Assembly: GCF_900112065.1 (NCBI RefSeq)
Contig: NZ_FOKE01000015.1
Coordinates: 62,001-126,000 of the forward strand
DNA length: 64,000 nt
Reading direction: 5' to 3'
Source: Cohnella sp. OV330
Lineage (GTDB): Bacteria; Bacillota; Bacilli; Paenibacillales; Paenibacillaceae
This document shows positions 34,956 through 43,973 of this stretch, piece after piece (position 1 is the first letter of the stretch; each line of letters starts with the position of its first letter). A model generated the notes under the pieces. That model was given only the letters and a program-made list of their open reading frames with translations. It did not search any database and was not told the origin of the DNA. The translations under genes were made by a program, and so were the position numbers.

Positions 34956-37181
34956 ATGTTCGACTGGCTCGGCTTCAAAAAGGGACTTCCGTTATGGTGG
35001 TCGTACAGGCTGAACAAGCGGTTGAAACGCGATATCGAGGAGATCTTCGAAGGGATCGCGGAGACGCGAATGCAGCTTCTGAAGGACTGGACGACGGATT
35101 ATTGGCGTCACCTGGACCGGCTGCTGGAGCAGCTTCGATCGCAGGAGGGCGGCCTGGCGCATTCGGGCGGCGGGGTTGCCCGCGAGACGATAGAAAAGCT
35201 GATCGGTTCGGCGTATACGCGCGCGATCGACTTTACCGAGATTTTTCTGACCGATGCCGCGGGGACGGTCGTTTATTCGACGCATCTTTCCCACGAGGGG
35301 CGGATTTACGGAAGCGGCGCGGGTTTCTCGGCGGGCATGGACTATGCGAAAGGCGGCGGCGCCGGCGCGCGTCCCTGCCTGTTCGGCCCTTACCCCGATT
35401 CGATGACGGAGGAGATCGGAGCCCGTTCGTCCGCGTTTCACGACAAGATGACCTTGCTCTTCATTCTGCCGCTCGCAGAGAGCGGGGCTTGGAAGGGCGC
35501 GCTGTGCGGAAGAGTGCCGAACGACGTCATCGGAGATCTCATCCAGCGCGAATCCGGCCATGTTTATCCCGACTCCGGAGACAACTACCTGTTCATGGCG
35601 AAGCCTTCGCTCAATATGCATATCGCGCCCGGCACCGCGCTGTCGCGCAGCCGGTTCGAGGATAGAACCTTCACGCACGGCGAAAACCTGAGGGACGGCG
35701 TCGCCACCGACTGGGGCGTCGTATCCGTCAAAGAGCACACCGAGCTCGAGCTCATGTTCACCGATCCGGCCACCGGGCAACTCCATCCGGGCGTCGCCAG
35801 CACGATTCGCAACGGCAGCAACCTGTTCGTCGAGTTTCCCGGCTACTCGGACTACCGTCACATTCCCGTCATCGGCAAAGGCGTGACCTTCGAGCTTCCG
35901 CACTGTCCGGATCGTTGGGGCATGATGTGCGAAGGCGATCTGGAGGAGGTGTACCGGATTCGCAGTGTGTCGTCGCGACTCGTGAAGCCGCTGTGGATGG
36001 GCGTTATCGGGTTTTCCGCGGTATCGGCGGCGCTCGTCGGGTTTCTCGCATCCGAGGCGTCTCCCGTATGGACCGCCGTCTGCGAGCTGGCGCTGTCGCT
36101 GGCCGCGGGCGGAGCGGGCCTCGCGCTGGTCCAGCGGAGGAGCGATCGCCGCGTGTCCGAACCGCTGCGGAGCCTGAGCAAGTTTATCCGGATCAATGCC
36201 GAAGGCAAGGGCGACCTGACGCAGCGGATACGAACGTCGGATTACGACGACGACGAGATCCGAGACTTGGCGAAGTGGATCAATAATATGATCGATTCGC
36301 TTGAGGGCATCATGCTGCAGGTGCGTCTTGCCGCGTCGGACGTATCCAGCAGCCAGCGGCTCATGTACGAGACCGCCGCTTCCACGGCCGGCTCGACGGA
36401 GCGGGTCAGCGAGCGTATCCACGACATGATTCGCAGCCTCCGCCGGCAGCTGAAGGATATCGACGTCGCCAAGGACGTGGCCGGCGAGATGCGGGAGACG
36501 CTGGCCAAGCTGGAGCGGAAGGCCGCGGTGCAGATCGAAGTCGCGCAGGGCGAGGTCGAGCGGATCGGCGGCAAAATGTCGCAAATCTCGGACCGCGTCG
36601 CGCAGACGAACGGCACGATCCGGCTGTTCATGGATACGGCGGGCGAGATCCGCAGCGTGCTGGCCGTCATCGAGGAGATCTCGGCGCAGACCAATCTGCT
36701 CGCGCTGAACGCCTCCATCGAGGCGGCGCGCGTCGGCGAGCACGGCCGCGGCTTCGCCGTCGTCGCCGGCGAGATTCGTAAGCTGGCCGATTCCACGCGG
36801 CGTTCGACGGAAGAAGTCCACGCCATCGTAGCCCAAATATACGACCACGCGAAGCTGGCCTCCGCCTCGATGGAAGAGGGCACGCGCGTGGTCGAGGAGG
36901 GCGCCGAGCTCGTCGCTGCCGCGTCCGATACGTTAGTCGCCGTTAAGTCGGAGGACGCAATGAAGACGCAGGCCGTGGACGAAGTCGTCGCCTTGATGGA
37001 GAAGATCGCCGACGTCAGCAAGGAGAACCGCGCCATCTCGGCCGAAGTCGAGACCAAGGTGCAGGCGCTGCTCGGCGAGATCGTCGGCGTCCGGCATACG
37101 TCGCACAGCGTCGAAGGCATTACCGCGTTCCTTCGGCAACTGGTCGGGCAGTTCCAACTGACGGAGACGCGGGTTCGCTAA
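34956..37181 (+). CDS. Methyl-accepting chemotaxis protein with a large N-terminal non-membrane sensor
   Basis: 741 residues. Unlike classical receptors there is no N-terminal membrane helix. Residues 1-340 are a soluble region starting with basic and amphipathic helices ([15 protein letters not shown]). Then come two hydrophobic helices close together (about 345-366 and 371-392), a HAMP-like segment to about 455, and a coiled-coil signalling domain. The hairpin tip [49 protein letters not shown] is around 573-620. The tip sequence is canonical, so it should couple to CheW/CheA. The N-terminal 340 residues have a Cache-like feel ([18 protein letters not shown]) but I cannot assign a family with confidence. 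The ATG at 34956 has GGGGTGG upstream. Confidence 0.85.
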   Translation: MFDWLGFKKGLPLWWSYRLNKRLKRDIEEIFEGIAETRMQLLKDWTTDYWRHLDRLLEQLRSQEGGLAHSGGGVARETIEKLIGSAYTRAIDFTEIFLTDAAGTVVYSTHLSHEGRIYGSGAGFSAGMDYAKGGGAGARPCLFGPYPDSMTEEIGARSSAFHDKMTLLFILPLAESGAWKGALCGRVPNDVIGDLIQRESGHVYPDSGDNYLFMAKPSLNMHIAPGTALSRSRFEDRTFTHGENLRDGVATDWGVVSVKEHTELELMFTDPATGQLHPGVASTIRNGSNLFVEFPGYSDYRHIPVIGKGVTFELPHCPDRWGMMCEGDLEEVYRIRSVSSRLVKPLWMGVIGFSAVSAALVGFLASEASPVWTAVCELALSLAAGGAGLALVQRRSDRRVSEPLRSLSKFIRINAEGKGDLTQRIRTSDYDDDEIRDLAKWINNMIDSLEGIMLQVRLAASDVSSSQRLMYETAASTAGSTERVSERIHDMIRSLRRQLKDIDVAKDVAGEMRETLAKLERKAAVQIEVAQGEVERIGGKMSQISDRVAQTNGTIRLFMDTAGEIRSVLAVIEEISAQTNLLALNASIEAARVGEHGRGFAVVAGEIRKLADSTRRSTEEVHAIVAQIYDHAKLASASMEEGTRVVEEGAELVAAASDTLVAVKSEDAMKTQAVDEVVALMEKIADVSKENRAISAEVETKVQALLGEIVGVRHTSHSVEGITAFLRQLVGQFQLTETRVR

Positions 37182-37210
37182 GCGATGGAGAGATATGGTT
37201 TGTCAAGCAA

Positions 37211-37256
37211 AAGCCCGGGCGGGAGCGTCGTAAGACGTATCGCGTTCCGGGCTTCT
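37211..37256 (+). terminator. Probable terminator after the chemoreceptor gene
   Basis: AAGCCCGG (37211-37218) pairs with CCGGGCTT (37247-37254); the loop contains an inner GTC/GAC hairpin. The T run is short (TTCTTC). Confidence 0.6.
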
Positions 37257-37285
37257 TCGTTGGAGTGCCGCAGTGTGCGGCCAGA

Positions 37286-37464
37286 GATAAGTGCAATTGG
37301 GCGCTAACGTGACCGCCAAGCGCGGCCTGAGGCCAGAGATAAGCGCTTTTGGGCGCTAACGCAGCCTCCGCAACGCTCGGGAAGGGGACGATAAGCGCCA
37401 AAAGGCATTAACGCTAACTCCGCTACACACCGGACTGGGCCGATAAGCGCAAAAGGGCGCTAAC
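37286..37464. repeat. Four-unit array with exact 52-bp pitch
   Basis: 23-base units of the form GATAAGCGC-N5-GGCGCTAAC start at 37286, 37338, 37390 and 37442, exactly 52 bases apart. The GCGC arms can pair into a short hairpin; the spacers differ. It lies between the convergent chemoreceptor and argS genes. Apart from the terminator, the rest of 37182-37528 shows nothing else. Confidence 0.88.
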
Positions 37465-37528
37465 ATCGGCTGCGAGGTCACGTTCTTAGCAAATTGGCGC
37501 CGCCAGGCGAGGCTTCGCCGACCTCGAT

Positions 37529-39244
37529 TTACATTCGCTCCGGCGCGGCGATGCCCAGCAGCTTCAAGCCGCGTCCCAGCAGATGGCCGACCGCCGCCGA
37601 CAATCGCAAGCGCGCCTGCGTGCCTGCCGCGTCGTCCGGCTGGATCACCTTGCCGTCGTGATAGAAGCGGTTGAAGTCGCGCGCCAGTTCCAGCAGGAAA
37701 CGCGCCACGGCCGACGGCTCGTTGTCTCGAACCACCTCGCTCACGGCGGCGCTCCACTGGGTGAGCCGTTTGGCGCAAACCCAAGCGGCATCCGCCATAT
37801 CGACGCCCTCGTCCGCTGCAAGGGGCGCAGCGGATACGCCGTCCTGCCCGTTCTGCGGCTCAAAGCCGCCCTTGCGCAGCAAGCTGGCGATCCTCGCGTG
37901 CGTATACTGCACGTAAGGCCCTGTCTCGCCGTCGAAGCTGACGACTTCTTCCAGCTTAAAGTCCACGGACAGCTGCCTGCGGTTTTTCAGATCGCCGAAC
38001 ACGACCGCGCCGATGCCGACGTCTTCGGCGACCTCGTCCGCGTTCGGCAGATCCGGGCTCTTGGCCGCGATGATCTCGCGCGCTCTGCGCACCGCTTCGT
38101 CCAGCACCTCGTCCAGGAAGACGACCTTCCCCCTGCGGGTGGACATCTTCTTGCCCTCCACGGTCATCAGCCCGAACGGCACATGCTCGCAGTCTCCCGT
38201 CCACGGTTCTCCCATTTTCCCCAGCACGCCGAACACCTGCTTGAAATGCAGTTGCTGCTCGGCGCCGACGACGTACAGCAGACGGTCCGCCTTCATGACA
38301 TGCTTGCGGTATATCGCGGTCGCGAGGTCGCGGACCGGATAGATCGTGGCGCCGTCTTTCTTGAGAATCAGGCAAGGCGGCAGCCCTTCCTCGTCTAGCC
38401 TGACGACGAGCGCGCCGTCGCTCTCCTCGAGCAGCCCCTGCGCGCGCAGGCGGTCCAGGACGGGCGCCAGCTTGTCGTTGTAGAAACTCTCGCCGAGCAC
38501 TTCGTCGAACCGGACGCCGAGCCGCGCGTAGACGCGCTCGAACTCGTTCATGCTCGCTTGGACGAAAAAGCGCCAGAGCGCCGTCGTCTCCTCGTCCCCT
38601 TGCTCGAGCCGCAGAAAGGCTTCCCTTGCCTCGTCCTCCAGTGTCGGATGTTCCGCCGCCTCCTCGTGGAATCGGACGTACAGCTGCAGGCTCTCCCCGA
38701 TCGGATCGGCTTCGAGCGCCGATTTGCCGCCCCATCGGCGGTAGGCGACGATGAGCTTGCCGAACTGGGTGCCCCAATCGCCGAGGTGATTGACGGTCGT
38801 TACGGCGTGCCCGGTCTCTCTGTAAAGGTTGGCCAGCGCATTGCCGATCATCGTGGAGCGCAGGTGGCCGACGCCGAGCGGCTTGGCGATGTTGGGCGAG
38901 GACATGTCGATGACGACATGTCGGCCGCGGCCCTCGTCGCTGCTCCCGAAGCCGGGTTCGAGAGCGGCGTCGACGATCCGGCCCAGCCAGGCGGCGGGAT
39001 CGAAAAACAGGTTGACGTACCCGCCAGCAGCCACGGCTCGGACGCCATGAGCGGCGGCGACTGCATCGGCGAGCTCCGCGGCGATCGCGGCCGGCGGGCG
39101 GCGAAGCTGCTTCGCCAGGACGAAGCAAGGGAATGCGACGTCGCCGAGGCGCGGCTCCGGAGGCGTCTCGAGCCGGCGCAGCAGCGCCTCCTTTTCTAAC
39201 GGTACGTGGGGTTGCAGCAGCGCTGCGGCTTGTTCCAACAGCAT
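37529..39244 (-). CDS. argS: Arginyl-tRNA synthetase (T-box controlled paralogue)
   Basis: 571 residues; charges tRNA-Arg. The class I signature HIGH appears as VGHLRST in SSPNIAKPLGVGHLRST, and KMSK appears as GKKMSTRRGKVVFLDEVL. The C-terminal anticodon-binding domain ends LLGIAAPERM, the usual ArgS ending. It differs clearly from the second ArgRS in this window (HLGH and KMSK forms there), so it is a separate lineage rather than a recent duplicate. AAGGAGGA precedes the ATG. A T-box leader upstream makes expression depend on uncharged tRNA-Arg. Confidence 0.95.
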   Translation of the reverse strand: MLLEQAAALLQPHVPLEKEALLRRLETPPEPRLGDVAFPCFVLAKQLRRPPAAIAAELADAVAAAHGVRAVAAGGYVNLFFDPAAWLGRIVDAALEPGFGSSDEGRGRHVVIDMSSPNIAKPLGVGHLRSTMIGNALANLYRETGHAVTTVNHLGDWGTQFGKLIVAYRRWGGKSALEADPIGESLQLYVRFHEEAAEHPTLEDEAREAFLRLEQGDEETTALWRFFVQASMNEFERVYARLGVRFDEVLGESFYNDKLAPVLDRLRAQGLLEESDGALVVRLDEEGLPPCLILKKDGATIYPVRDLATAIYRKHVMKADRLLYVVGAEQQLHFKQVFGVLGKMGEPWTGDCEHVPFGLMTVEGKKMSTRRGKVVFLDEVLDEAVRRAREIIAAKSPDLPNADEVAEDVGIGAVVFGDLKNRRQLSVDFKLEEVVSFDGETGPYVQYTHARIASLLRKGGFEPQNGQDGVSAAPLAADEGVDMADAAWVCAKRLTQWSAAVSEVVRDNEPSAVARFLLELARDFNRFYHDGKVIQPDDAAGTQARLRLSAAVGHLLGRGLKLLGIAAPERM

Positions 39245-39319
39245 GTCGATGTCCTCCTTCGCTTAGATCCGAGCGCATCAATCCACAACGCATCGATCCG
39301 AACGCATCAATCCGAACGC

Positions 39320-39585
39320 AAAAAACCTCCGTCTCATCAAGAGACGGAGGTGTGTCCGCGGTACCACTCTTATAGCGCCCATGCAGATAGACTGCGCTAG
39401 ACGCCGCTCGAACGGATAACGGCCGCAAGGCCGGATCGCCCTACGTGCCGGACTTGCGGCTTGGCGCCGCGCCGGTTCGGGCGACCGACTCCCGGGTCCG
39501 CTTCCCGAAGATCCCGCCGTGCCGGTTCCCACCTCTCCGGCTCTCTGGTACGGCTATGCGATCCGGTACTCTCCCGTTCATCGTC
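39320..39585 (-). ncRNA. T-box leader (tRNA-sensing riboswitch) for argS
   Basis: On the minus strand: stem I opens with AACGGGAGAGTACCGG near 39578, and the T-box sequence AGTGGTACCGCGG is at 39368-39356. The terminator (perfect 11-bp stem ACCTCCGTCTC/GAGACGGAGGT, then six T) is at 39351-39320. The GGAAG-CGG-A sequence near 39505-39497 gives a candidate CGG (Arg) specifier codon. Uncharged tRNA-Arg should favour the antiterminator. It fills most of the gap between the two argS genes. Confidence 0.93.
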
Positions 39586-39654
39586 GATCGGATATTGGCA
39601 CATATCATAGCATGCGGGGGCGGCGGGGGCAAGAGGGGCAAGCGCCCTCCGTCG

Positions 39655-39683
39655 TTGAATTCAAAGGGCGTTGTGTATATAGT
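39655..39683 (+). promoter_or_regulatory. Promoter of the DUF1934-argS operon
   Basis: TTGAAT (39655-39660), 17 bases, TATAGT (39678-39683), 37 bases upstream of the DUF1934 start. Confidence 0.65.
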
Positions 39684-39719
39684 AATAACAGACAATCGGA
39701 CAGACGGGAGCGGATCGGA

Positions 39720-40115
39720 ATGCCGGACTACAGGCGCGTGACGGTCGTGTTCCGCAGCCGGCAGGGCGGCGAATCCGGCGAATGGGCGGAGGAGCGGCTG
39801 ACGGGCCAGTGGTTCCGGATGGCGACGGGCTGGGTGCTGCGGTGCCCGGACGCGATGACGGTATCCGTCCTGAAGGGCGACGTGCGCGTCGTGCGGCAGG
39901 GGGAGATCGGCGTCGAGCAGACGTTTCGCCTGGGCGCGGCGACGCCGGGCGCGGTGCGCTTGCCGCAGGGCTCGATGGCCGTGGAGGCGTTCACGCACGA
40001 GCTGTCGGCGGACTTGACGGATGCCGGCGGCACGCTGTCCTGGCGCTACGATATGCGCAGCGAGGATCAGGAGATGGGCCGGTTCGAGATCGGACTGGAT
40101 ATACGGGAGGAATAG
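39720..40115 (+). CDS. ywiB: DUF1934 (YwiB-like) beta-barrel protein
   Basis: 131-residue small beta-barrel of the DUF1934 family, found immediately upstream of argS in many Firmicutes, as here (4-base gap). It opens [28 protein letters not shown]; there is a G-P-like [27 protein letters not shown] near the C-terminus. The function is unknown. The ATG at 39720 has GGGAGCGG upstream; a longer open frame lacks support. Co-transcribed with the downstream argS. Confidence 0.85.
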   Translation: MPDYRRVTVVFRSRQGGESGEWAEERLTGQWFRMATGWVLRCPDAMTVSVLKGDVRVVRQGEIGVEQTFRLGAATPGAVRLPQGSMAVEAFTHELSADLTDAGGTLSWRYDMRSEDQEMGRFEIGLDIREE

Positions 40116-40119
40116 GGTC

Positions 40120-41793
40120 ATGAACGTGCTGGAGCAGACATACGAGACGTTAAAAGAAGCGATCGCGGACGCCGCGGTCAAGGCGGGGGTCGTGGAGCGG
40201 GAGCAGGTGCCGGCGATCGTCATCGAAGTGCCCCGCGACAAGGCGCACGGCGATCTGGCCACCAACGCGGCCATGCAGCTGACGCGCATCGCGAAGAAAA
40301 ATCCGCGCGAGATCGCGATCGCGATCATCGAGAACCTGGACAAGGCTAAGGCGAATGTCACGTCCGCGGAAATCGCGGGTCCGGGCTTCATCAATTTCCG
40401 CTTGGACAAGCGCTATCTGCTGCCTGTCGTCGCATCCGTGCTGGAGCAGGGCGGCGCATACGGCCGTACGGACGCCGGCGGCGGACGCAAGGTCCAGGTC
40501 GAATTCGTGAGCGCGAATCCGACGGGCAGCCTGCATCTTGGCCACGCGCGCGGCGCCGCGGTCGGCGATGCGCTGTGCAACGTGCTGGCGTTTGCGGGCT
40601 ATGACGTTTCGCGCGAATACTATATCAATGACGCGGGCAACCAGGTTAATAACCTGGCCCGCTCCATCGAGGCGCGTTACCGCCAGGCGCTCGGCGAGGA
40701 TGCGGCGATGCCGGAGGACGGCTATTACGGCGAGGATATCGTCGGGTTCGCGAAGGAGCTTGCGGAGCGCGAAGGCGCGCGCCTGCTGGAGAAGACGGAG
40801 GAGGAGCGCTTCGACTACTTCCGCAGCTACGGCCTCGAGCGCGAGCTGGACAAGATCAAGCGCGACCTCGGCCGGTTCGGCGTGAGCTTCGACAGCTGGT
40901 ATAGCGAGACTTCGCTGTATCGGACGGGCAAGGTCGAAGGCGCGCTCGAAGCGCTGCGCGCGCAAGGCCACGTGTATGATGAGGAAGGCGCGGTCTGGCT
41001 GAATACGACGGCATTCGGAGACGACAAAAACCGCGTGCTTGTCAAAAACGACGGCAGTTACACTTATCTGACGCCCGACATCGCCTATCATATGGACAAG
41101 TTCGCGCGCGGCTTCGACGAGCTGATCAACATCTGGGGCGCCGACCACCACGGGTACATTCCGCGCGTCAAGGCGGCCATGGCGGCGCTCGGCCACGACC
41201 CGCAGCGCTTGACGGTACTGATCGCGCAGATGGTCAGCCTGTTCCAAAACGGCGAAAAAGTCAAAATGTCCAAGCGCACGGGCAAGGCGATCACGATCGA
41301 GGACCTGATGGACGAAGTCGGCGTCGACGCGATCCGCTACTTCTTCACGATGCGCAGCATGGACACGCATCTGGACTTCGACATGGATCTGGCCGTCTCG
41401 ACTTCCAACGAGAATCCGGTGTTCTACGTGCAGTATGCTCATGCGCGCATCTGCAGCATCTTCCGCCAGGCGGAGGAGCAGGGCGTCGCCGTGCTGCCGG
41501 TGGCCGAGGCGAACCTGGAGCTGCTCACGGCCGAGCACGAGTACGATCTGCTGCGCAAAATGGGCGAGTTTCCCGCCGTCGTCGCCGACTCGGCGAAGGA
41601 TTACGCGCCGCACCATATCGTGCGTTACGTGTACGAGCTGGCCGCGCTCTTCCACAGCTACTACCGCGCGGAGCGGGTCATCACCGAGGATGCCGCGCAG
41701 AGCCAGGCGCGCCTGCAGCTGTTGGCCGCGCTGCGTCACACGCTGGCCAACGGCTTGCGCCTGATCGGCGTGTCCGCGCCGGAGCAGATGTAA
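40120..41793 (+). CDS. argS: Arginyl-tRNA synthetase (housekeeping form)
   Basis: 557 residues, class I. HIGH motif as [14 protein letters not shown] within [16 protein letters not shown], and KMSK as [19 protein letters not shown]. The N-terminal Add-1 domain ([12 protein letters not shown]) and C-terminal DALR domain ([17 protein letters not shown]) are both complete. GGAGGAATAGGGTC precedes the ATG. It sits behind ywiB as in B. subtilis and has no T-box, so it is probably the constitutive enzyme. It ends just before the 51-bp repeat array. Confidence 0.97.
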   Translation: MNVLEQTYETLKEAIADAAVKAGVVEREQVPAIVIEVPRDKAHGDLATNAAMQLTRIAKKNPREIAIAIIENLDKAKANVTSAEIAGPGFINFRLDKRYLLPVVASVLEQGGAYGRTDAGGGRKVQVEFVSANPTGSLHLGHARGAAVGDALCNVLAFAGYDVSREYYINDAGNQVNNLARSIEARYRQALGEDAAMPEDGYYGEDIVGFAKELAEREGARLLEKTEEERFDYFRSYGLERELDKIKRDLGRFGVSFDSWYSETSLYRTGKVEGALEALRAQGHVYDEEGAVWLNTTAFGDDKNRVLVKNDGSYTYLTPDIAYHMDKFARGFDELINIWGADHHGYIPRVKAAMAALGHDPQRLTVLIAQMVSLFQNGEKVKMSKRTGKAITIEDLMDEVGVDAIRYFFTMRSMDTHLDFDMDLAVSTSNENPVFYVQYAHARICSIFRQAEEQGVAVLPVAEANLELLTAEHEYDLLRKMGEFPAVVADSAKDYAPHHIVRYVYELAALFHSYYRAERVITEDAAQSQARLQLLAALRHTLANGLRLIGVSAPEQM

Positions 41794-41816
41794 GCGGCGG
41801 GAAGCGATATCGCTGG

Positions 41817-42300
41817 AATAACGGTGCCTAACACCGTTATTTCGCGTCAGGGCCACGAAACCGCACGAATAACGGCGCCAGGCACCGTTATTCCACATCG
41901 CGGCCACGAAACCGCATGAATAACGGCGCCTAGCACCGTTATTTCGCATCGCGGCCACGAAACCGCATGAATAACGGTGCCTAGCACCGTTATTTCGCGT
42001 CAGGGCCACGAAACCGCACGAATAACGGCGCCAGGCACCGTTATTCCACATCGCGGCCACGAAACCGCATGAATAACGGCGCCTAGCACCGTTATTTCGC
42101 ATCGCGGCCACGAAACCGCATGAATAACGGTGCCTAGCACCGTTATTTCGCGTCAGGGCCACGAAACCGCACGAATAACGGCGCCAGGCACCGTTATTCC
42201 ACATCGCGGCCACGCTACCGCGCAAATAGCGGTGCCCAGCGCCGTTAATTCGCGTTGTAGCCACGATATGGCACAAATAACGGCGCCCGGCACCGTTATT
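41817..42300. repeat. Ten-unit 51-bp palindromic array with a 153-bp higher-order repeat
   Basis: AATAACGG (AATAGCGG in unit 9) begins each unit at 41817, 41868, 41919, 41970, 42021, 42072, 42123, 42174, 42225 and 42276: exactly 51 bases each time. In the A-type units (41970 and 42123 are exact) AATAACGGTGC and GCACCGTTATT form a perfect 11-bp stem around CTA. The order A-B-C-A-B-C-A-B plus two decayed units shows that 153-bp blocks were duplicated. The linkers carry GGCCACGAAACCGCA. It fills the gap between convergent argS and the subtilase gene. Confidence 0.95.
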
Positions 42301-42321
42301 CTGCATTCCGCGCAGCGCCTC

Positions 42322-43506
42322 TTAGTCCTTATTGCGCGCCGCAATCCCGGATACCCCGGCCGATGATTCGCCGGCAACCTCCAGCATGCGCAGGACATCC
42401 AGCTCCCCGGCTCCCTGGGGAGCTTTGTCGTATCCGAGCGGCTTCGCGGACCGGCGCAGGATATCCTTAATCCGGCCCGGGGACAGCCCCGGCCGGAGCG
42501 CGAGCAGCAACGCCACCGCGCCGGTTACGTGCGAGGTCGCCATCGACGTGCCGCTCATGACGCGTCGGCGGGCGTTCGGCCAGGCGGATTCCACTTTCGC
42601 GCCTGGAGCGTAAATATCGATGGCGGCGCTGCGGTTCGTGAAGCGCGCGATCCGGCCGCGCCGGTCGAGCGCTCCGACGGCGACGGTTCGCCCGAAGCCT
42701 GCCGGAAAGTCGATCCGGCCTTTCCTGCCGTCGTTGCCCGACGAGGCGACGATGAGCACGCCGGCCCTGTGCGCGCTCTCGACCGCCTTCAGCAGCGCCT
42801 CGCTCCGGTTCGGCATGCCGAAGCTCATGTTCACGATGTCCATGCCGTGATGGACGCACCACTCGATGCCGAGGATGATGTCGGACACGTACGCGGAGCC
42901 GTCGGTATCGAACGCTTTGACCGGATGGATCTCCGTTCGCGGCGCGACGCCGATCATGCCGCGCGAGGCGTTGGCAGCGGAGATGATTCCCGCGATATGC
43001 GTGCCGTGCCCGTTGTCGTCATGCGGCAGCGACGCTCGCTGCAGGAGGTTGATGCCGCGGCTCAGGGCGTGGCGAAGGTCGGGGTGGCCGAAGTCGACGC
43101 CGGTGTCGATCACGCCGACCTTGACCCGCTGCCCAGTCGTGCGGCTCCATGCCTGCGGCGCGCGGATGCGCCGAACGCCCCAAGGGATGTCCATCTTGCT
43201 GTCCGCGCGGACGAACGGCCTCGGGAGCGCTCGGCTGATCTGGACGCTTCGGTCTTCCTCGAGCACGCAGCCGTAACCCAGCAGAGGGATCAGAGAGGCA
43301 ACGGGCAGCGGGAGGCTAAAGCCGCCGATGACCCGGATCGGACGAGCGGCGCGCAGCGCGGCGCCGCTCGATCGCCTGGCGGCCAGCTTCGCGAGGAACC
43401 TGCGGCCGTCCTCATGCCTTGCGAACCGTACGATCGTTCTGGCGCCATGCTCCCCGCCGCCGGCGAGCAGGCGGCGGAGGAGGCGAAGGAGAGCGCTCGT
43501 GTCCAT
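42322..43506 (-). CDS. Subtilisin-like serine protease (S8), no signal peptide
   Basis: 394 residues with the full S8 triad: Asp in KVGVIDTGVDFGHPDL (about 133), His in NGHGTHIAGIISAANAS (about 168) and Ser in MSGTSMATSHVTGAVALL (about 318). An N-terminal region of about 110 residues looks like an inhibitor-type prodomain, but no signal peptide or membrane helix is visible. It is therefore likely intracellular or exported by another route. The ATG at 43506 has GGAAGGAGG upstream. It is convergent with argS across the repeat array. The physiological target is unknown. Confidence 0.88.
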   Translation of the reverse strand: MDTSALLRLLRRLLAGGGEHGARTIVRFARHEDGRRFLAKLAARRSSGAALRAARPIRVIGGFSLPLPVASLIPLLGYGCVLEEDRSVQISRALPRPFVRADSKMDIPWGVRRIRAPQAWSRTTGQRVKVGVIDTGVDFGHPDLRHALSRGINLLQRASLPHDDNGHGTHIAGIISAANASRGMIGVAPRTEIHPVKAFDTDGSAYVSDIILGIEWCVHHGMDIVNMSFGMPNRSEALLKAVESAHRAGVLIVASSGNDGRKGRIDFPAGFGRTVAVGALDRRGRIARFTNRSAAIDIYAPGAKVESAWPNARRRVMSGTSMATSHVTGAVALLLALRPGLSPGRIKDILRRSAKPLGYDKAPQGAGELDVLRMLEVAGESSAGVSGIAARNKD

Positions 43507-43713
43507 GTGCTGGCCTCCTTCCCGGCTTAGATTTCCCATACTATGTATACCGGCGGAGCAAAGCTTGGGAGTATGGCCCGGGAATGCTTAAATTGGGCGA
43601 CAAGCGGTGTCAATTCGGTTCCCGGCACATAATATGAAGTGGGAGTTTCCCCGGAGAGACTCTCGCACCCATGTAGGTTCCTCCTCCCGAGGAGCGCGGA
43701 AGGGTACAGTCGG

Positions 43714-43750
43714 TTAAGCGAAGGCGCGGATCCGAGGCGCCTTCGCTTAA
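43714..43750. repeat. Perfect 14-bp inverted repeat
   Basis: TTAAGCGAAGGCGC (43714-43727) and its exact complement (43737-43750) around a 9-base loop, without a T run. It lies in the 467-base region between the divergent subtilase and rpoE genes. Otherwise that gap shows only an AT-poor leader before rpoE. Confidence 0.7.
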
Positions 43751-43973
43751 TGGCGTCCGCATGGCGAAGGACAAGCCCGCTGCAGCGCAAAACGCTCAAC
43801 CTACGCTTCGTTCCCGCGGAAAGTGACGAATAAAGGCATAGGACGGCGAACGCCGCGAAGCCTTGACCGCAGGCCGCCGTACTTGCATTTTGGCGGCAAA
43901 TGCGGTTAACTAAAGGTTGACGCCCGAGGGGTATAAGAACGTTTAACATACAGAGAGGATGGGGACTTAGAGC

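Noticed and set aside
41817-42300. CRISPR array
   Set aside because: Spacers are not unique; linkers recur in a fixed A-B-C order, and no cas genes are near.
40150-42306. 718-codon minus-strand frame with 17-residue repeats reading through the 51-bp array and argS
   Set aside because: 51 is a multiple of three, so every frame through the array stays open and looks repetitive. There is no ribosome site, and most of the frame is antisense to a housekeeping gene.
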